The notes under the pieces were generated by a model. That model saw nothing but the letters and a program-made list of their open reading frames with translations. It made no database searches and was not told the DNA's origin. The position numbers and the translations under genes are program-made. A stretch of DNA of 64,000 nucleotides from Acidobacteriota bacterium (GTDB taxonomy: Bacteria; Acidobacteriota; Vicinamibacteria; Vicinamibacterales; CAVVIG01), in contig JAFDVO010000013.1 in the NCBI GenBank assembly GCA_018268955.1, positions 1-64,000 of the forward strand. Reading direction: 5' to 3'. Shown piece by piece: positions 55,701 to 64,000 of this stretch (position 1 is the first letter of the stretch; every line of letters starts with the position of its first letter).

Positions 55701-58700
55701 GCCCGCTGACGAGGCGGGCCGGTACCAGTTCGACTACGTGCCTCGGCTGCCGGATCGGATCCTCGCGGTGAACCAGGAGACCGGTGAAGCGCGCAACGTC
55801 CGGTTCAACGTGCAGCGTGACGGGCAGCGCCTCAACGTCGACGTCGTGTACCTCGGTCGCGGCACGGTCAAGGGCATGACCTTCGACGAGCGCGGCCGCG
55901 CCCTCGCCGACACGGCGGTTCGGGTTTCCAGCCTCACGGACGGGTCCGAATACGGCGCCCGCACCGATGCCAATGGCCGCTTCTCGATTCCGGGCGTGCC
56001 GGTCGGCAACGTGTTCATCGAGGCCGTGAACGTGCTCGCGCGCGCGCAGTTCTCCTTCGCCGACTTCATGCCGGCGGCCGGTGCCTCGCTCGATCGGAAC
56101 ATCACGCTGCTCGACGTCGAGAAGCGCGAGATCACGGTGAAGCAGGGTGCGCTCTCCGGCCACGTGCTGCGCGCCGACAATGTCACCACGGTGGCCGGTG
56201 TGCCGGTCATCGTCTGGTACAAGCACCTGAGCCAGGACGGGGTTCGTTGCCCCGGCGAGCCTGCGCCCTCCGAGTGCGCCATCGCCATGGCGACGACCGA
56301 CGCCCTGGGTGGCTTCGCGTTCGACAAGCTCACTGCTGGCGACCTGCGGATCTCCACCTTCGATCAGGGCGCGCTCTCCGAAGGTCGTGCGCTGATCACC
56401 CTGCCGCCGTCAGGCTCCGTCCAGGTGAACGTGCTCCTCGGCGGCGGACTCGGCACCGTGAAGGGTGTCGTCCTCGACGCCGCGCAGCATCCGGTGCAGG
56501 GCGCCGTCGTTGGCGGTGGCCTCAGCCTGACGACGACCGACCAGGACGGCCGCTTCACGCTGCTCGATGTGCCAGTTGGCCGGCGCGACATCGTTGCCGT
56601 CAGCGAGGCGCTCGGCGCCAAGGGCAGCACGACCATCGACATCGTCCAGGCCGGACAGGAAGTGAACGCGACGATCACCTTCGCGCCGCTCGGCGCGGTG
56701 TCGGGCCTCGTCGTGGCGGCCGATGGTGTCACGCGCGTGCCGAACGTGAAGGTCTGGCTGTTCTCGCGCGAAGGCGGTTCTGCCGTGATCGCGGGCAGTG
56801 CGACCACGGATGCCAACGGCGGATTCCAGATCCCCGCGGTCGTCGCCGGCAACTACCAGCTCTCCGCGTTCAAGGCGGACTTCAGCGACGGCAACATCGT
56901 CCCGGCCTCCATCAAGTTCCAGGGGCAGACCTTCCGCACCACGATCAGGTTCCGTGGCACGGGCGGCCGCCTGTCCGGCCGCGTCCTCGACGATGACGGC
57001 GTGACGCCGCTGAAGGCGCGCGTCGGGATCTCGGGCGACCAGGTTGTCGTCGCCGGAAACCAGGTCGCCGTCGGCTTCGAGCGTGTCAACTACTTCCGCA
57101 TCGTCGACACCAACTTCCAGACCGGCGCGTTCTCGTTCTCGAACCTGTTCGTGGGGCCCGTGACGATCAGCGCGGTGGGGCAGTTCAGCCCGGACCCGGT
57201 GTCGGCCACCGTGGACATCCCTGCGCCCAACGCGCAGGTCTCGGTCGACCTGAAGCTGCAGGCGACCTCGCAGATTCACGGCGCGGTCATGCTGCCGAAC
57301 GGCGTGCAGCCGGCGGGCGAGAACCTCGTCGTTCGCTACAAGTCCGAGGCCTACAAGGTCATCTGCAGCGAGGACTCGCTCGGTGAGTCGTCATGCGAGT
57401 CGATCCCGCAGGGGATTCAGGAAGAGAACGCCGTGACCGACGCGCAGGGGCGCTTCTGGTTCCCGGTCGTCAACGCCGGTCCGTTCTCGATCACCATCGA
57501 GGATGTCGCCACCGGTGCGACGGCGCGGATCCAGGGCTCGGTGCGTCCAGGCGAGGACGCGAACCTCACGGCCCGTCTGCTCGCCAGGTCTGACGTCACC
57601 GTTCAGGTGCTCGGCAGCAACAGGACCACGCAGATCGCCGGCGCGCGGGTCAAGCTGCAGCAGTTGGGCTACCCACAGCGGACGATCGAAGGCACCGCAG
57701 ACACACAGGGCATCGTGCAGTTCGCCGGCGGCGATGCCATTGCCGAAGGCGCATTCGTCGTCACGGCAACGGATCCAGCCAACGGATTCGCAGGCCGTGC
57801 GCGCGGCGAGGTCACCACGAGTGGTGATCCGCTGACGGTGAAGGTGTACCTCTACGACGCGGCCGGGACCGTGTCGGGCACCGTGTTCGCCCCAGACGGC
57901 TTCACGCCGGTGCCGAATGCCGAAGTGACGGTAAGCGGCGCATTCGGGCCGCTCGCGTTCTCCGTGACCGGCGCGGACGGTCGATACAGCGTCGGGACGG
58001 TGCCGCTTGGCCCTGTCTCAATCGAGGTGTTCGAGGCTCGCACGGGCCGCCGTGGCGCGGCGTCGGGTCGTGTCGACGCCGGTGGCCAGTCGGTGAACAT
58101 CGACGTCGTCGAGGCCTCGATCGGCGTGGTGCGCGGACAGGTGCTGCAGGCTGGCACCTTCCTGCCGCTCAAGGGCTGGGAGGTGACGCTGTCGCAGCAG
58201 TCCGCGGGCGGACTCGCGCTGCCATCGCTGAAGACGACGACCGGAGTCGATGGCCGCTTCTCGTTCCCTGGTGCGTCACGCGGCACCTTCACCATCGTGG
58301 CGAGCCGGCAGTCGATTCGTGGCTCTGGTCGCGCGCAGGGCTGGATTGATGCCGAAGGGCAGGTCACTGAAGTGCCTGTGCTCGTCGACATCGCCCGCAC
58401 GCTCACGGGCGGCATCACCGGGGTGGTCGTGAACGCGAGCGGGCAGCCGGTCGGCAACACCGCGATCGAGATCTGCACCGGCAGTGAATGCGGTGGACGC
58501 GCGATCGTGACCACTGCGGCGTCGGACGGGACCTTCGTCGCCAACGACGTGCCGCTTGGCCGCTTCTCGGTCGTGGCGCGGGCGCAGGTGAGTGGCGACA
58601 GCGGCAGTGCCTTCGGCGAACTGGTTGTCGATGGAGACGTCGCGAGCGTCACCGTCGTCCTGAGCGGGCTCGCGAAGGTCTCGGGCACGGTCGTTCGCGC

Positions 58701-61700
58701 GGATCAGTCCGCCGCGGGCAACGTCCAGGTGACGTTGTCAGCCTCGCCGTCGAGCGGATGCTCCGGCGACTGCGTCCAGTCCACGAACGGACAGGGCGAG
58801 TTCAGCTTCGCCGGTGTCCCAGGCAAGACGTTCACCGTCACCGTCGTCGATCCATCGACCGGACTGAAGGGCGTCGGCGGGGGGTCGCTGCAGCCTGGCG
58901 AACAGAAGTCGCTGCGCATCGTGCTCGAGCCGACCGCGCAGGTGACCGGGCGTGTGCTCACGTCTGCCGGGCTTCCCGCGCAGGGGGCGGTCGCTGAACT
59001 CATCGTCGATGCCGGCGGACCCGAGGAGCGTCGCCTCTATCGCGAGGCGGGCGCCGACGGCACGTTCACGTTCCCGGCCGCGCCGCTGAAGAACTACCAG
59101 CTGCAGCTGGCCGATCCGATCGGGCCTGGCATCGCCAGCCGGCAGGGGCGGATCGTTGGTGCACTGGACCTCGGCAGCATTGTGCTGGATGAGGCGGCAC
59201 CGCAGGTCGCGTCCACGGTCCCAGGTTCCGGTGCCAAGAAGGTCGCGCTCAACGCGAACGTGGTCGTCACCTTCACCGAGCCGATCCTGCCCGGCACGAT
59301 CAACGCCACGAACGTCACGCTGCTCGGGCCGAACGGCGCCGTCACGGCGACGCTCGACGTGACCACGAACGACACGGTGGTCGTGATCGATCCGCTGCAG
59401 CCGCTCCAGGCGGAGACCGTCTACACCGTCCGCATCAAGGACGTGAAGGACCGCGTGCAGAAGGTGATGCCGTCGACTTACGTGGCCACCTTCACGACGC
59501 TCGACATCACGCCGCCGGCCATCACGGAGGCGAGCCCGCGCGCGAACGATTCAGGCGTGACAATCTACACGCCGATCCGCATCAAGTTCTCCGAGCCGAT
59601 CGACACCGGCCGCTTCGACGGTGCGCCGATCGTCATGAGCGGCCCCGCCGGTCCGGTAGCGGGGACGATCGGGTACCTCTTCGGCAACACCGTCGCGGTG
59701 TTCACGCCGCTCGCCCCGCTTTCGGAAGCGGCCGTGTACCAGGTGACTGTCAAGGCCGCGACCGACCTCTCGGGTCTGGCCCAGGCCTCGCCCACCGTGT
59801 ACAGCTTCTCCACGACCACGCGGACGCCACCGATCCTGGCGGCGCTGATCCCGGGCAATAACGGACAGGCCATTCGCGGCGGCGTCGGACGGGTCACCGC
59901 CCAGCCTGGCGCCGGCAGCGACGTGCTGTTCGTGGACTTCTACGTGAACGGCACCCTCGCCGGCACCGACCGCACGTCGCCGTTCGAGCTCGCGTTCCAG
60001 GTCACGCCCGAACTGGGCAACCCGGGTGACAGCATCGCTGTCACGGCGATCCCGACCGACACCTCGGGCAACCGCGGCGTCGTTCCGGCGTCCGCACAGA
60101 TCGCAATCGTCGCGGACCAGCCGCCGAATGTGTCGGTGAACCTCACGGTGCCTGGCGGCACCACGTCGGCGAGGAACGGTGACCGCATTGTCGTGACCGT
60201 CACCTCCAGCGACGACCTCGGCATCGCGCAACTCGGCTACCGCGCGGCGATCGGCAACCCGGTGGACGCACGCACGGAGATCTTCACGCCGACCGTCAGC
60301 ACCAAGACCTCGAGCTTTGCGTTCTTCGTGCCCGAGACGGCGACCCCGGGCTCCACCATCGACGTGGAGGCCTCTGCCATCGACACCGCAGGCCAGGTGG
60401 GCCAGGCCGTGAAGAAGCAGATTACGGTGCTCGACGCCGTGGCGCCCGCGGTGGAGATCACCGGCGCCACCACTGGGGCGACCATCCGGCCCGGACAGGC
60501 GACGACCGTCGTCGTGACCGCCAGCGACATCGGCGGGATCACGGGGCTGACGTTCACGGCGGGTGGGCTTGTCACCCGCACGGACACACGCACGATCGAC
60601 CCGGCGAAGAACGCCGTGGTCTCGAGCTTCACCGTGAACGTGCCGAGTACCGCGCGGACCGGCGACACGCTGACGCTCGACGCGACGGCGACCGACCGCG
60701 CCGGCAACACCGGCACGGCGGCACGCGTCATCCTGCCGATCGCCGATGCGGTCGCGCCGGTGGTGCAGATCCAGACCGCCAGCGGCAGCCTCGACGCCGC
60801 GGCCGGACAGACCGTGCAGGTTGTGGTCTCCGCCGAGGACGAAGGGCTCGTCAGCGAACTGCGGCTCGCAGCGTCGGGCGGGATGACGTTCACCAGCGCC
60901 AAGCAGGTGACGCCGCCGTCGGGCAGCGCCAGCCGCACCTTCGACGTGATCGTCCCGCCGGCCCTGACCGCTGGCACCACCATCCAGTTGACGGCGACCG
61001 CGGTCGACCTCGCAGGGAACACCAGCGCCCCGGCGGCCCTGACGCTGACGGTGGTGAACGCCGCGGGTGTCACGCTGCCGGCCTCGCAGATCGTGCGCGC
61101 CGGTGAGTCCGTGAACGTCGCCGTGCAGTTGGCTGCCCCCGCACCGGCGGGTGGGGTCCGCGTCGACTTCGCGACCGACGACATCCAGGTGGCGACCGTC
61201 ACGCCGTTCGTGCAGGTCGCCGAAGGCCAGACCGACGGCACGATCCAGGTGACCGGCATTGCGGGCGGCACGACGACCGTTCGTGCGCTGGTCCAGAACG
61301 TCCTGCGCGGGACGATGACCGTGGCCGTGAGCGGCGGCATCGTGCGCGGCGCGGTGCGCGACTCGCAGTTCAACGCGGTGGCCGGCGTGCAGGTGACCGT
61401 GAGTGGCGGCGGCGTCAGCAAGGCCGCCATCACCGAAGCCGATGGTTCCTACGAAGTGCAGGGGATCGTCGGGCCGAACGTCACGGTACGTGCGCTCGAT
61501 CCGGAGACCCGTCTGCGCGGCTACGCGACCGGCACGATGACCCATGCGAGCGGGTCGCTGCGGTCGCTCAACGTCATCCTGATCCCGGCCGTGTCGGTCG
61601 AGGGCACGGTGCTGCAGGCCGACGGCACGACGCCGGCAGGCGCCGGTGTCCGTGTGGACATCAGTGAGCGCGCGGGCGGCGAGCCGCTCGCGACCACGTT

Positions 61701-64000
61701 CACCGACGCGAACTCGCACTACGAGTTCCCGCTCGTCACCCTCGGCAGCTACGTGCTCGAGGCGTCGGCGGTGAACGGGAACCGCGGCCGGGCTGCGGCG
61801 TCGCTGGTGGAAACGGGCGCTGAGGTCTCGCTCCCGATCGTCTACCTCGGCCAGGGCACCATCCGGCTGACGGTCAGGACCGCCTCGGGCAACACCGTCG
61901 CAAACGCCGCGGTCACGCTGCGGACATGGGATGCGTTCGGGACGAACGAGCCGGTGCAGGTGAACGCCGACGGCTTCGGCTACTTCGAGTTCACCAACGT
62001 TCCGGTCGGGAGCTTCTCGATTGAGGCGCGCGACACGGGGACCGGCCAGGCGGGCAGTGTCACCGGTTCGCTGACGCAGCACCTCCAGGTGCTCGAACGC
62101 GAGGTGGTGACCGCGAGCTACGGCTCGCTGCACGGCAAGGTCTTCCGCGCCGACGGCCAGACGATCGTCGTCGGGGCGCGGGTCAGCCTCGGCTCGCGGC
62201 TGGTGACGACCAACGAGCTCGGCGAGTACCGGTTCGAGATCCTGCCGCTCGGGAACTATCAGATCTCCGTGAGCGACCCGGGCACGGGCGGCCAGGGCGT
62301 GAAGAACGTCACCCTGGCGACCAACGCCGCTGACATCGAGCAGAACATCTCGCTGGCGGCGCAGGGCAAGCTGCTGATCACCGTGCGCGACGCCGGCGGC
62401 GTGGCCGTTCCGAACGCGTTCGTGCAGGTGTCGTCGGAGCAGGATGCGCTGACGGCAGCAGCCAGCGGCACGACCGGTCCGGAGGGCACGGTGCTCATCG
62501 AGCGTCTGCTCGCGGGCACCGGCTTCATCCGCGCCAGCGCCGGCGCGCTGGAAGGCACGCTGAACAGCGTCAGGATCCCGGCCGACGTGCTCACCGAGTT
62601 CACGGTGAGCCTGCAGCCCACCGGCACGATCACCGGCACGGTGTACGAGCCTGGCGGGCAGACGCCGGCCACGACCGGCTACGTGCGACTGAACGGCTGG
62701 TACGGCCGCACCACCCCGATCAACCCGGATGGCACCTACACCTTCCTGCTGGTCGGGCAGGGCACGCACTCGCTGACCGTCTACGACGAGCTGAACCGGG
62801 CGAGGGCCATCAGCCCGGCCGGTGGCGTGACGATCGCGACCAACGGCCAGACGGTCACCGCGAACTTCGAGAAGGTTGGCCTCGGCACGGTGAAGGGGGT
62901 CGTGCTGTTCAGCGACAACCGTCCGGCCCAGGACTTCGGCGTCATGTTGCGGAGCCTCAACCCGACGTTCGGCGGCTACCAGTGGGCGCCGACTGACGGT
63001 GGTGGCAACTACGAGATCACGGGCGTGCCGGTAGGCGCGTTCACCGTGTCGACGTCGGACACGGGCCAGCAGGTGATCGGTGAGGCCGAAGGCGTGGTGC
63101 CGGCGCACAACGCGAAGATCACCGCCGACATCCTGCTGCAGAACAACGCCGTGACCCTCCCGCTCGTCCTGACGGACGGCAACGGGTACAGCTTCGACGT
63201 GCAGCGCGACGGGTCGATCGCTCGCGGCGGGTCGGCGTTCGGCGGCGTGTCCGGCGACCAGACCTTCGGCGCGAATGAGCTGACGCTGGTGAGCGGTGGT
63301 GTGCCGCTCGCCTTCACGGGCAACCCGATCAGCAGCATCGAGGATGCGCAGCGTGAAGTCGTCACCCGGCAGCCGAACCTGCACGGCCTCACCGTGACCC
63401 GCAAGGTGTTCGTGCCGAACGACGGTTACTTCACACGCGAACTCGAACTGCTGACAAACCCTGGCGACCAGCCGGTGACGGTGGACGTGCAGATCGCGAA
63501 CGCCGTGCGGCCTGCTGGCAACGGCAGCACCGTCAGCGGCGCGGCAACCGTGGTCGCGACGTCGAGTGGCGACCAGGTGTTCCAACAGGCCGACCGGTGG
63601 GTGATCGTCGGGCAGTCGAGCCATGTCCCGGAAACCGGCGCGGGCCGTCCGGCCCGGGCGTTCGTCACGCAGGGTGGCGGGGCGCTCCAGCAGGTCGGAA
63701 CCACGCAGGTCGACGGCCTCGACCCGACGATTGTCCGGTACGCCTGGCAGAGCATCGTCGTCCCGCCCGGCCAGACGGTCGGGCTGATGCACTTCATCGT
63801 GCAGCAGACCTCCGATGCGGCGGCGCAGGCGGCCGCCGAGCGGCTGGTGCAGTTGCCGCGCGAAGCGCTCGTCGGTCTCAGCCCGGAGGAACTCGGGCTG
63901 ATCCGCAACTTCGTCGTGCCGGCGGACGGGTCCAGCTCCGTCCCGGCCCTGCCGCTGATGCGCGGCACGATCACGGGCCGCGTGCTCGAGAGCGACGCGA
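52753..64000 (+). CDS. Giant secreted carboxypeptidase-regulatory/Ig repeat protein 2 (partial, over 3749 aa)
   Basis: GTG 52753 overlaps the TGA of giant gene 1 (GTGA) with GGGAGG upstream, so the two are translationally coupled. The frame is open to the right edge. A signal peptide ends at about VGQ (residue 24). A roughly 800-residue unassigned N-terminal region follows. Then come a Big_5-type domain (about 826-940), thirteen carboxypeptidase-regulatory modules of about 90 aa with G-x-V-x-G-x-V ... G-x-[FY] signatures (942-2093), two Big_5 domains (2147-2356) and Ig-like modules (2356-2770). At least seven more regulatory modules follow, the last one cut by the edge. The modules are rigid beta-sandwiches, so the product should be a long extracellular stalk. 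The ligand and anchor are unknown. Confidence 0.85.
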   Translation, partial: MNRIHSRLSLLAAFVVASLLQVLPAVGQPAPQRTLGREDIKVYGIGLKVAPATQTVPKDIATIVSTFLQASTLPDNVPPFAADAEVVATLRGPSFATPVELRVKPNSPFNIPPMTVPGTHILENIRLVSGGEVLLRGVPDRSTIEVIEKLLVTQVTARALTAAEIREKGIVFDKDNFQAYNFSAAFAIADQPINLNFPVVLPRLEGAADVGTGTATIPAITAPSLPALQTIIPDTLKLQTKIPNLTVVGFTLKVPQLTGQQLVVPPIPGVVVIPGDIGFLNQYFSVMLMVGNVAPAGSNLVVSNLQATIVLPPGNDGVANSVDDPLRMAQTTQGESPRVRLVAQPGPDGKVGTADDILTLGPGDSGNAEYLVEGRREGSHVVEMQMTGTLNGLPAGPVTITGRAAGSVLVRNPKFTLTFTHPDVVSAGEAYKLDVTVTNTSQAPANFVSLNLYPRNVSGATVVGESTRGIESVLPGDSQTVTFTLLSRVSGKVTAATLDSNENVAGRFLLKAAVGELGVPLSPDSLVLPKEANSLPGTLRDAALGLLGKAHAVATAPAAALPPDVRRFSRKIVIDRAVQVAEAGMRVSLHEPIPTSASQLLMDVIGSDVSRLATLFPKPEDQQFEKDNFDGFDELRRRSVRGDRFADAVAALLTERLNSVPASQFLTELSQGWSYRPGHVAVLVSGNGSPLPARFILNDSQNRRVGANGAENKVIKEIPYSDVLDFTDASGRVTARLLLLAAPQPGTFRISSEPVDGVAANTGYTISIVAPEGSGALTQYTSATLQYPEVPQSAGSGATPYQFLFDGGTANGAVLTASAIADPAPTVISVVQQADADVLRCLPEDPGTPVGRVVAVLFSEEVTPASVQDRLDSSAITNYAIAGNRVVGVALQPGRRIAFVALRDPYGPFIPRQITISNVSDARGNAMAPWTGAMEATVPPTGGVVSGRVMNADGTAVPLANVRLFTQLVCESDEPNWVGISSKPADEAGRYQFDYVPRLPDRILAVNQETGEARNVRFNVQRDGQRLNVDVVYLGRGTVKGMTFDERGRALADTAVRVSSLTDGSEYGARTDANGRFSIPGVPVGNVFIEAVNVLARAQFSFADFMPAAGASLDRNITLLDVEKREITVKQGALSGHVLRADNVTTVAGVPVIVWYKHLSQDGVRCPGEPAPSECAIAMATTDALGGFAFDKLTAGDLRISTFDQGALSEGRALITLPPSGSVQVNVLLGGGLGTVKGVVLDAAQHPVQGAVVGGGLSLTTTDQDGRFTLLDVPVGRRDIVAVSEALGAKGSTTIDIVQAGQEVNATITFAPLGAVSGLVVAADGVTRVPNVKVWLFSREGGSAVIAGSATTDANGGFQIPAVVAGNYQLSAFKADFSDGNIVPASIKFQGQTFRTTIRFRGTGGRLSGRVLDDDGVTPLKARVGISGDQVVVAGNQVAVGFERVNYFRIVDTNFQTGAFSFSNLFVGPVTISAVGQFSPDPVSATVDIPAPNAQVSVDLKLQATSQIHGAVMLPNGVQPAGENLVVRYKSEAYKVICSEDSLGESSCESIPQGIQEENAVTDAQGRFWFPVVNAGPFSITIEDVATGATARIQGSVRPGEDANLTARLLARSDVTVQVLGSNRTTQIAGARVKLQQLGYPQRTIEGTADTQGIVQFAGGDAIAEGAFVVTATDPANGFAGRARGEVTTSGDPLTVKVYLYDAAGTVSGTVFAPDGFTPVPNAEVTVSGAFGPLAFSVTGADGRYSVGTVPLGPVSIEVFEARTGRRGAASGRVDAGGQSVNIDVVEASIGVVRGQVLQAGTFLPLKGWEVTLSQQSAGGLALPSLKTTTGVDGRFSFPGASRGTFTIVASRQSIRGSGRAQGWIDAEGQVTEVPVLVDIARTLTGGITGVVVNASGQPVGNTAIEICTGSECGGRAIVTTAASDGTFVANDVPLGRFSVVARAQVSGDSGSAFGELVVDGDVASVTVVLSGLAKVSGTVVRADQSAAGNVQVTLSASPSSGCSGDCVQSTNGQGEFSFAGVPGKTFTVTVVDPSTGLKGVGGGSLQPGEQKSLRIVLEPTAQVTGRVLTSAGLPAQGAVAELIVDAGGPEERRLYREAGADGTFTFPAAPLKNYQLQLADPIGPGIASRQGRIVGALDLGSIVLDEAAPQVASTVPGSGAKKVALNANVVVTFTEPILPGTINATNVTLLGPNGAVTATLDVTTNDTVVVIDPLQPLQAETVYTVRIKDVKDRVQKVMPSTYVATFTTLDITPPAITEASPRANDSGVTIYTPIRIKFSEPIDTGRFDGAPIVMSGPAGPVAGTIGYLFGNTVAVFTPLAPLSEAAVYQVTVKAATDLSGLAQASPTVYSFSTTTRTPPILAALIPGNNGQAIRGGVGRVTAQPGAGSDVLFVDFYVNGTLAGTDRTSPFELAFQVTPELGNPGDSIAVTAIPTDTSGNRGVVPASAQIAIVADQPPNVSVNLTVPGGTTSARNGDRIVVTVTSSDDLGIAQLGYRAAIGNPVDARTEIFTPTVSTKTSSFAFFVPETATPGSTIDVEASAIDTAGQVGQAVKKQITVLDAVAPAVEITGATTGATIRPGQATTVVVTASDIGGITGLTFTAGGLVTRTDTRTIDPAKNAVVSSFTVNVPSTARTGDTLTLDATATDRAGNTGTAARVILPIADAVAPVVQIQTASGSLDAAAGQTVQVVVSAEDEGLVSELRLAASGGMTFTSAKQVTPPSGSASRTFDVIVPPALTAGTTIQLTATAVDLAGNTSAPAALTLTVVNAAGVTLPASQIVRAGESVNVAVQLAAPAPAGGVRVDFATDDIQVATVTPFVQVAEGQTDGTIQVTGIAGGTTTVRALVQNVLRGTMTVAVSGGIVRGAVRDSQFNAVAGVQVTVSGGGVSKAAITEADGSYEVQGIVGPNVTVRALDPETRLRGYATGTMTHASGSLRSLNVILIPAVSVEGTVLQADGTTPAGAGVRVDISERAGGEPLATTFTDANSHYEFPLVTLGSYVLEASAVNGNRGRAAASLVETGAEVSLPIVYLGQGTIRLTVRTASGNTVANAAVTLRTWDAFGTNEPVQVNADGFGYFEFTNVPVGSFSIEARDTGTGQAGSVTGSLTQHLQVLEREVVTASYGSLHGKVFRADGQTIVVGARVSLGSRLVTTNELGEYRFEILPLGNYQISVSDPGTGGQGVKNVTLATNAADIEQNISLAAQGKLLITVRDAGGVAVPNAFVQVSSEQDALTAAASGTTGPEGTVLIERLLAGTGFIRASAGALEGTLNSVRIPADVLTEFTVSLQPTGTITGTVYEPGGQTPATTGYVRLNGWYGRTTPINPDGTYTFLLVGQGTHSLTVYDELNRARAISPAGGVTIATNGQTVTANFEKVGLGTVKGVVLFSDNRPAQDFGVMLRSLNPTFGGYQWAPTDGGGNYEITGVPVGAFTVSTSDTGQQVIGEAEGVVPAHNAKITADILLQNNAVTLPLVLTDGNGYSFDVQRDGSIARGGSAFGGVSGDQTFGANELTLVSGGVPLAFTGNPISSIEDAQREVVTRQPNLHGLTVTRKVFVPNDGYFTRELELLTNPGDQPVTVDVQIANAVRPAGNGSTVSGAATVVATSSGDQVFQQADRWVIVGQSSHVPETGAGRPARAFVTQGGGALQQVGTTQVDGLDPTIVRYAWQSIVVPPGQTVGLMHFIVQQTSDAAAQAAAERLVQLPREALVGLSPEELGLIRNFVVPADGSSSVPALPLMRGTITGRVLESDA

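Noticed and set aside
59551-63792. 1413-codon open frame on the minus strand
   Set aside because: It lies wholly antisense to giant gene 2, is rich in Arg, Asp, Val and His in the low-complexity manner of GC-rich shadow frames, and has no recognisable domain.
39242-64000. RHS/Tc-type toxin complex
   Set aside because: No YD repeats, RHS core, SpvB or TcB motifs were seen in either giant protein within the window; only general stalk modules.

Overview
This is a GC-rich bacterial window, most likely from an Acidobacteriota member of the Vicinamibacteria type. The evidence is the large Oar-like TonB-dependent receptors with an N-terminal carboxypeptidase-regulatory domain, a VAHDFNNL-type histidine kinase, intergenic short-unit repeat arrays, and giant secreted PKD/Ig/carboxypeptidase-regulatory proteins. 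Taxonomy is inferred from gene style only. I saw no rRNA, tRNA, CRISPR array, integrase or insertion sequence.

Layout. 1-4.1 kb (minus strand): an M28 glutaminyl-cyclase-like peptidase coupled to citrate synthase, yacG, then pstB-phoU. 4.3-9.4 kb (minus): a PhoX-like phosphatase, a CHAD protein, a c-type cytochrome and Ppx/GppA, with a stranded pyruvate kinase fragment on the plus strand. 9.5-14.3 kb: sixA plus a PAS histidine kinase (plus), a membrane protein (minus), a small unknown, a PhoB-like regulator (minus), and two small genes. 14.4-24.7 kb: three TonB-dependent receptors, a secreted metallophosphoesterase, and a small His/Cys membrane protein. 24.9-29.0 kb: a phosphate-type porin with pstS-pstC-pstA. 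29.1-35.3 kb (minus): glycerophosphodiester phosphodiesterase, a fourth TonB receptor, glgC. 35.4-38.9 kb: a DUF47 protein with Pit, then a PhoR-like kinase (minus). 39.2-64.0 kb: two giant secreted proteins, 4504 aa and more than 3749 aa. They overlap by four bases and the second runs off the right edge.

Main result. About half of the window is a phosphate-acquisition region with a recognisable regulatory code. Upstream of pstB, phoB, the porin-pstSCA operon, glycerophosphodiesterase, three of the four TonB receptors, phoX, sixA and a small unknown gene there are tandem direct repeats of an 11-bp unit with a near-invariant AC at positions 4-5 (consensus roughly [GT][TA]NAC + 6). At eight promoters the last unit ends exactly 4 bp before a -10-like hexamer (TATAAT, TAGNNT or TACNNT). 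This matches the known 11-bp periodicity of PhoB boxes. It assigns the TonB receptors and the metallophosphoesterase to the phosphate-starvation response. Several of these promoters would give leaderless or nearly leaderless mRNAs.

The second result is the giant gene pair, which fills about 39% of the window and contains regions I could not assign to any family. All homology statements come from recognising motifs by eye; no search was run.
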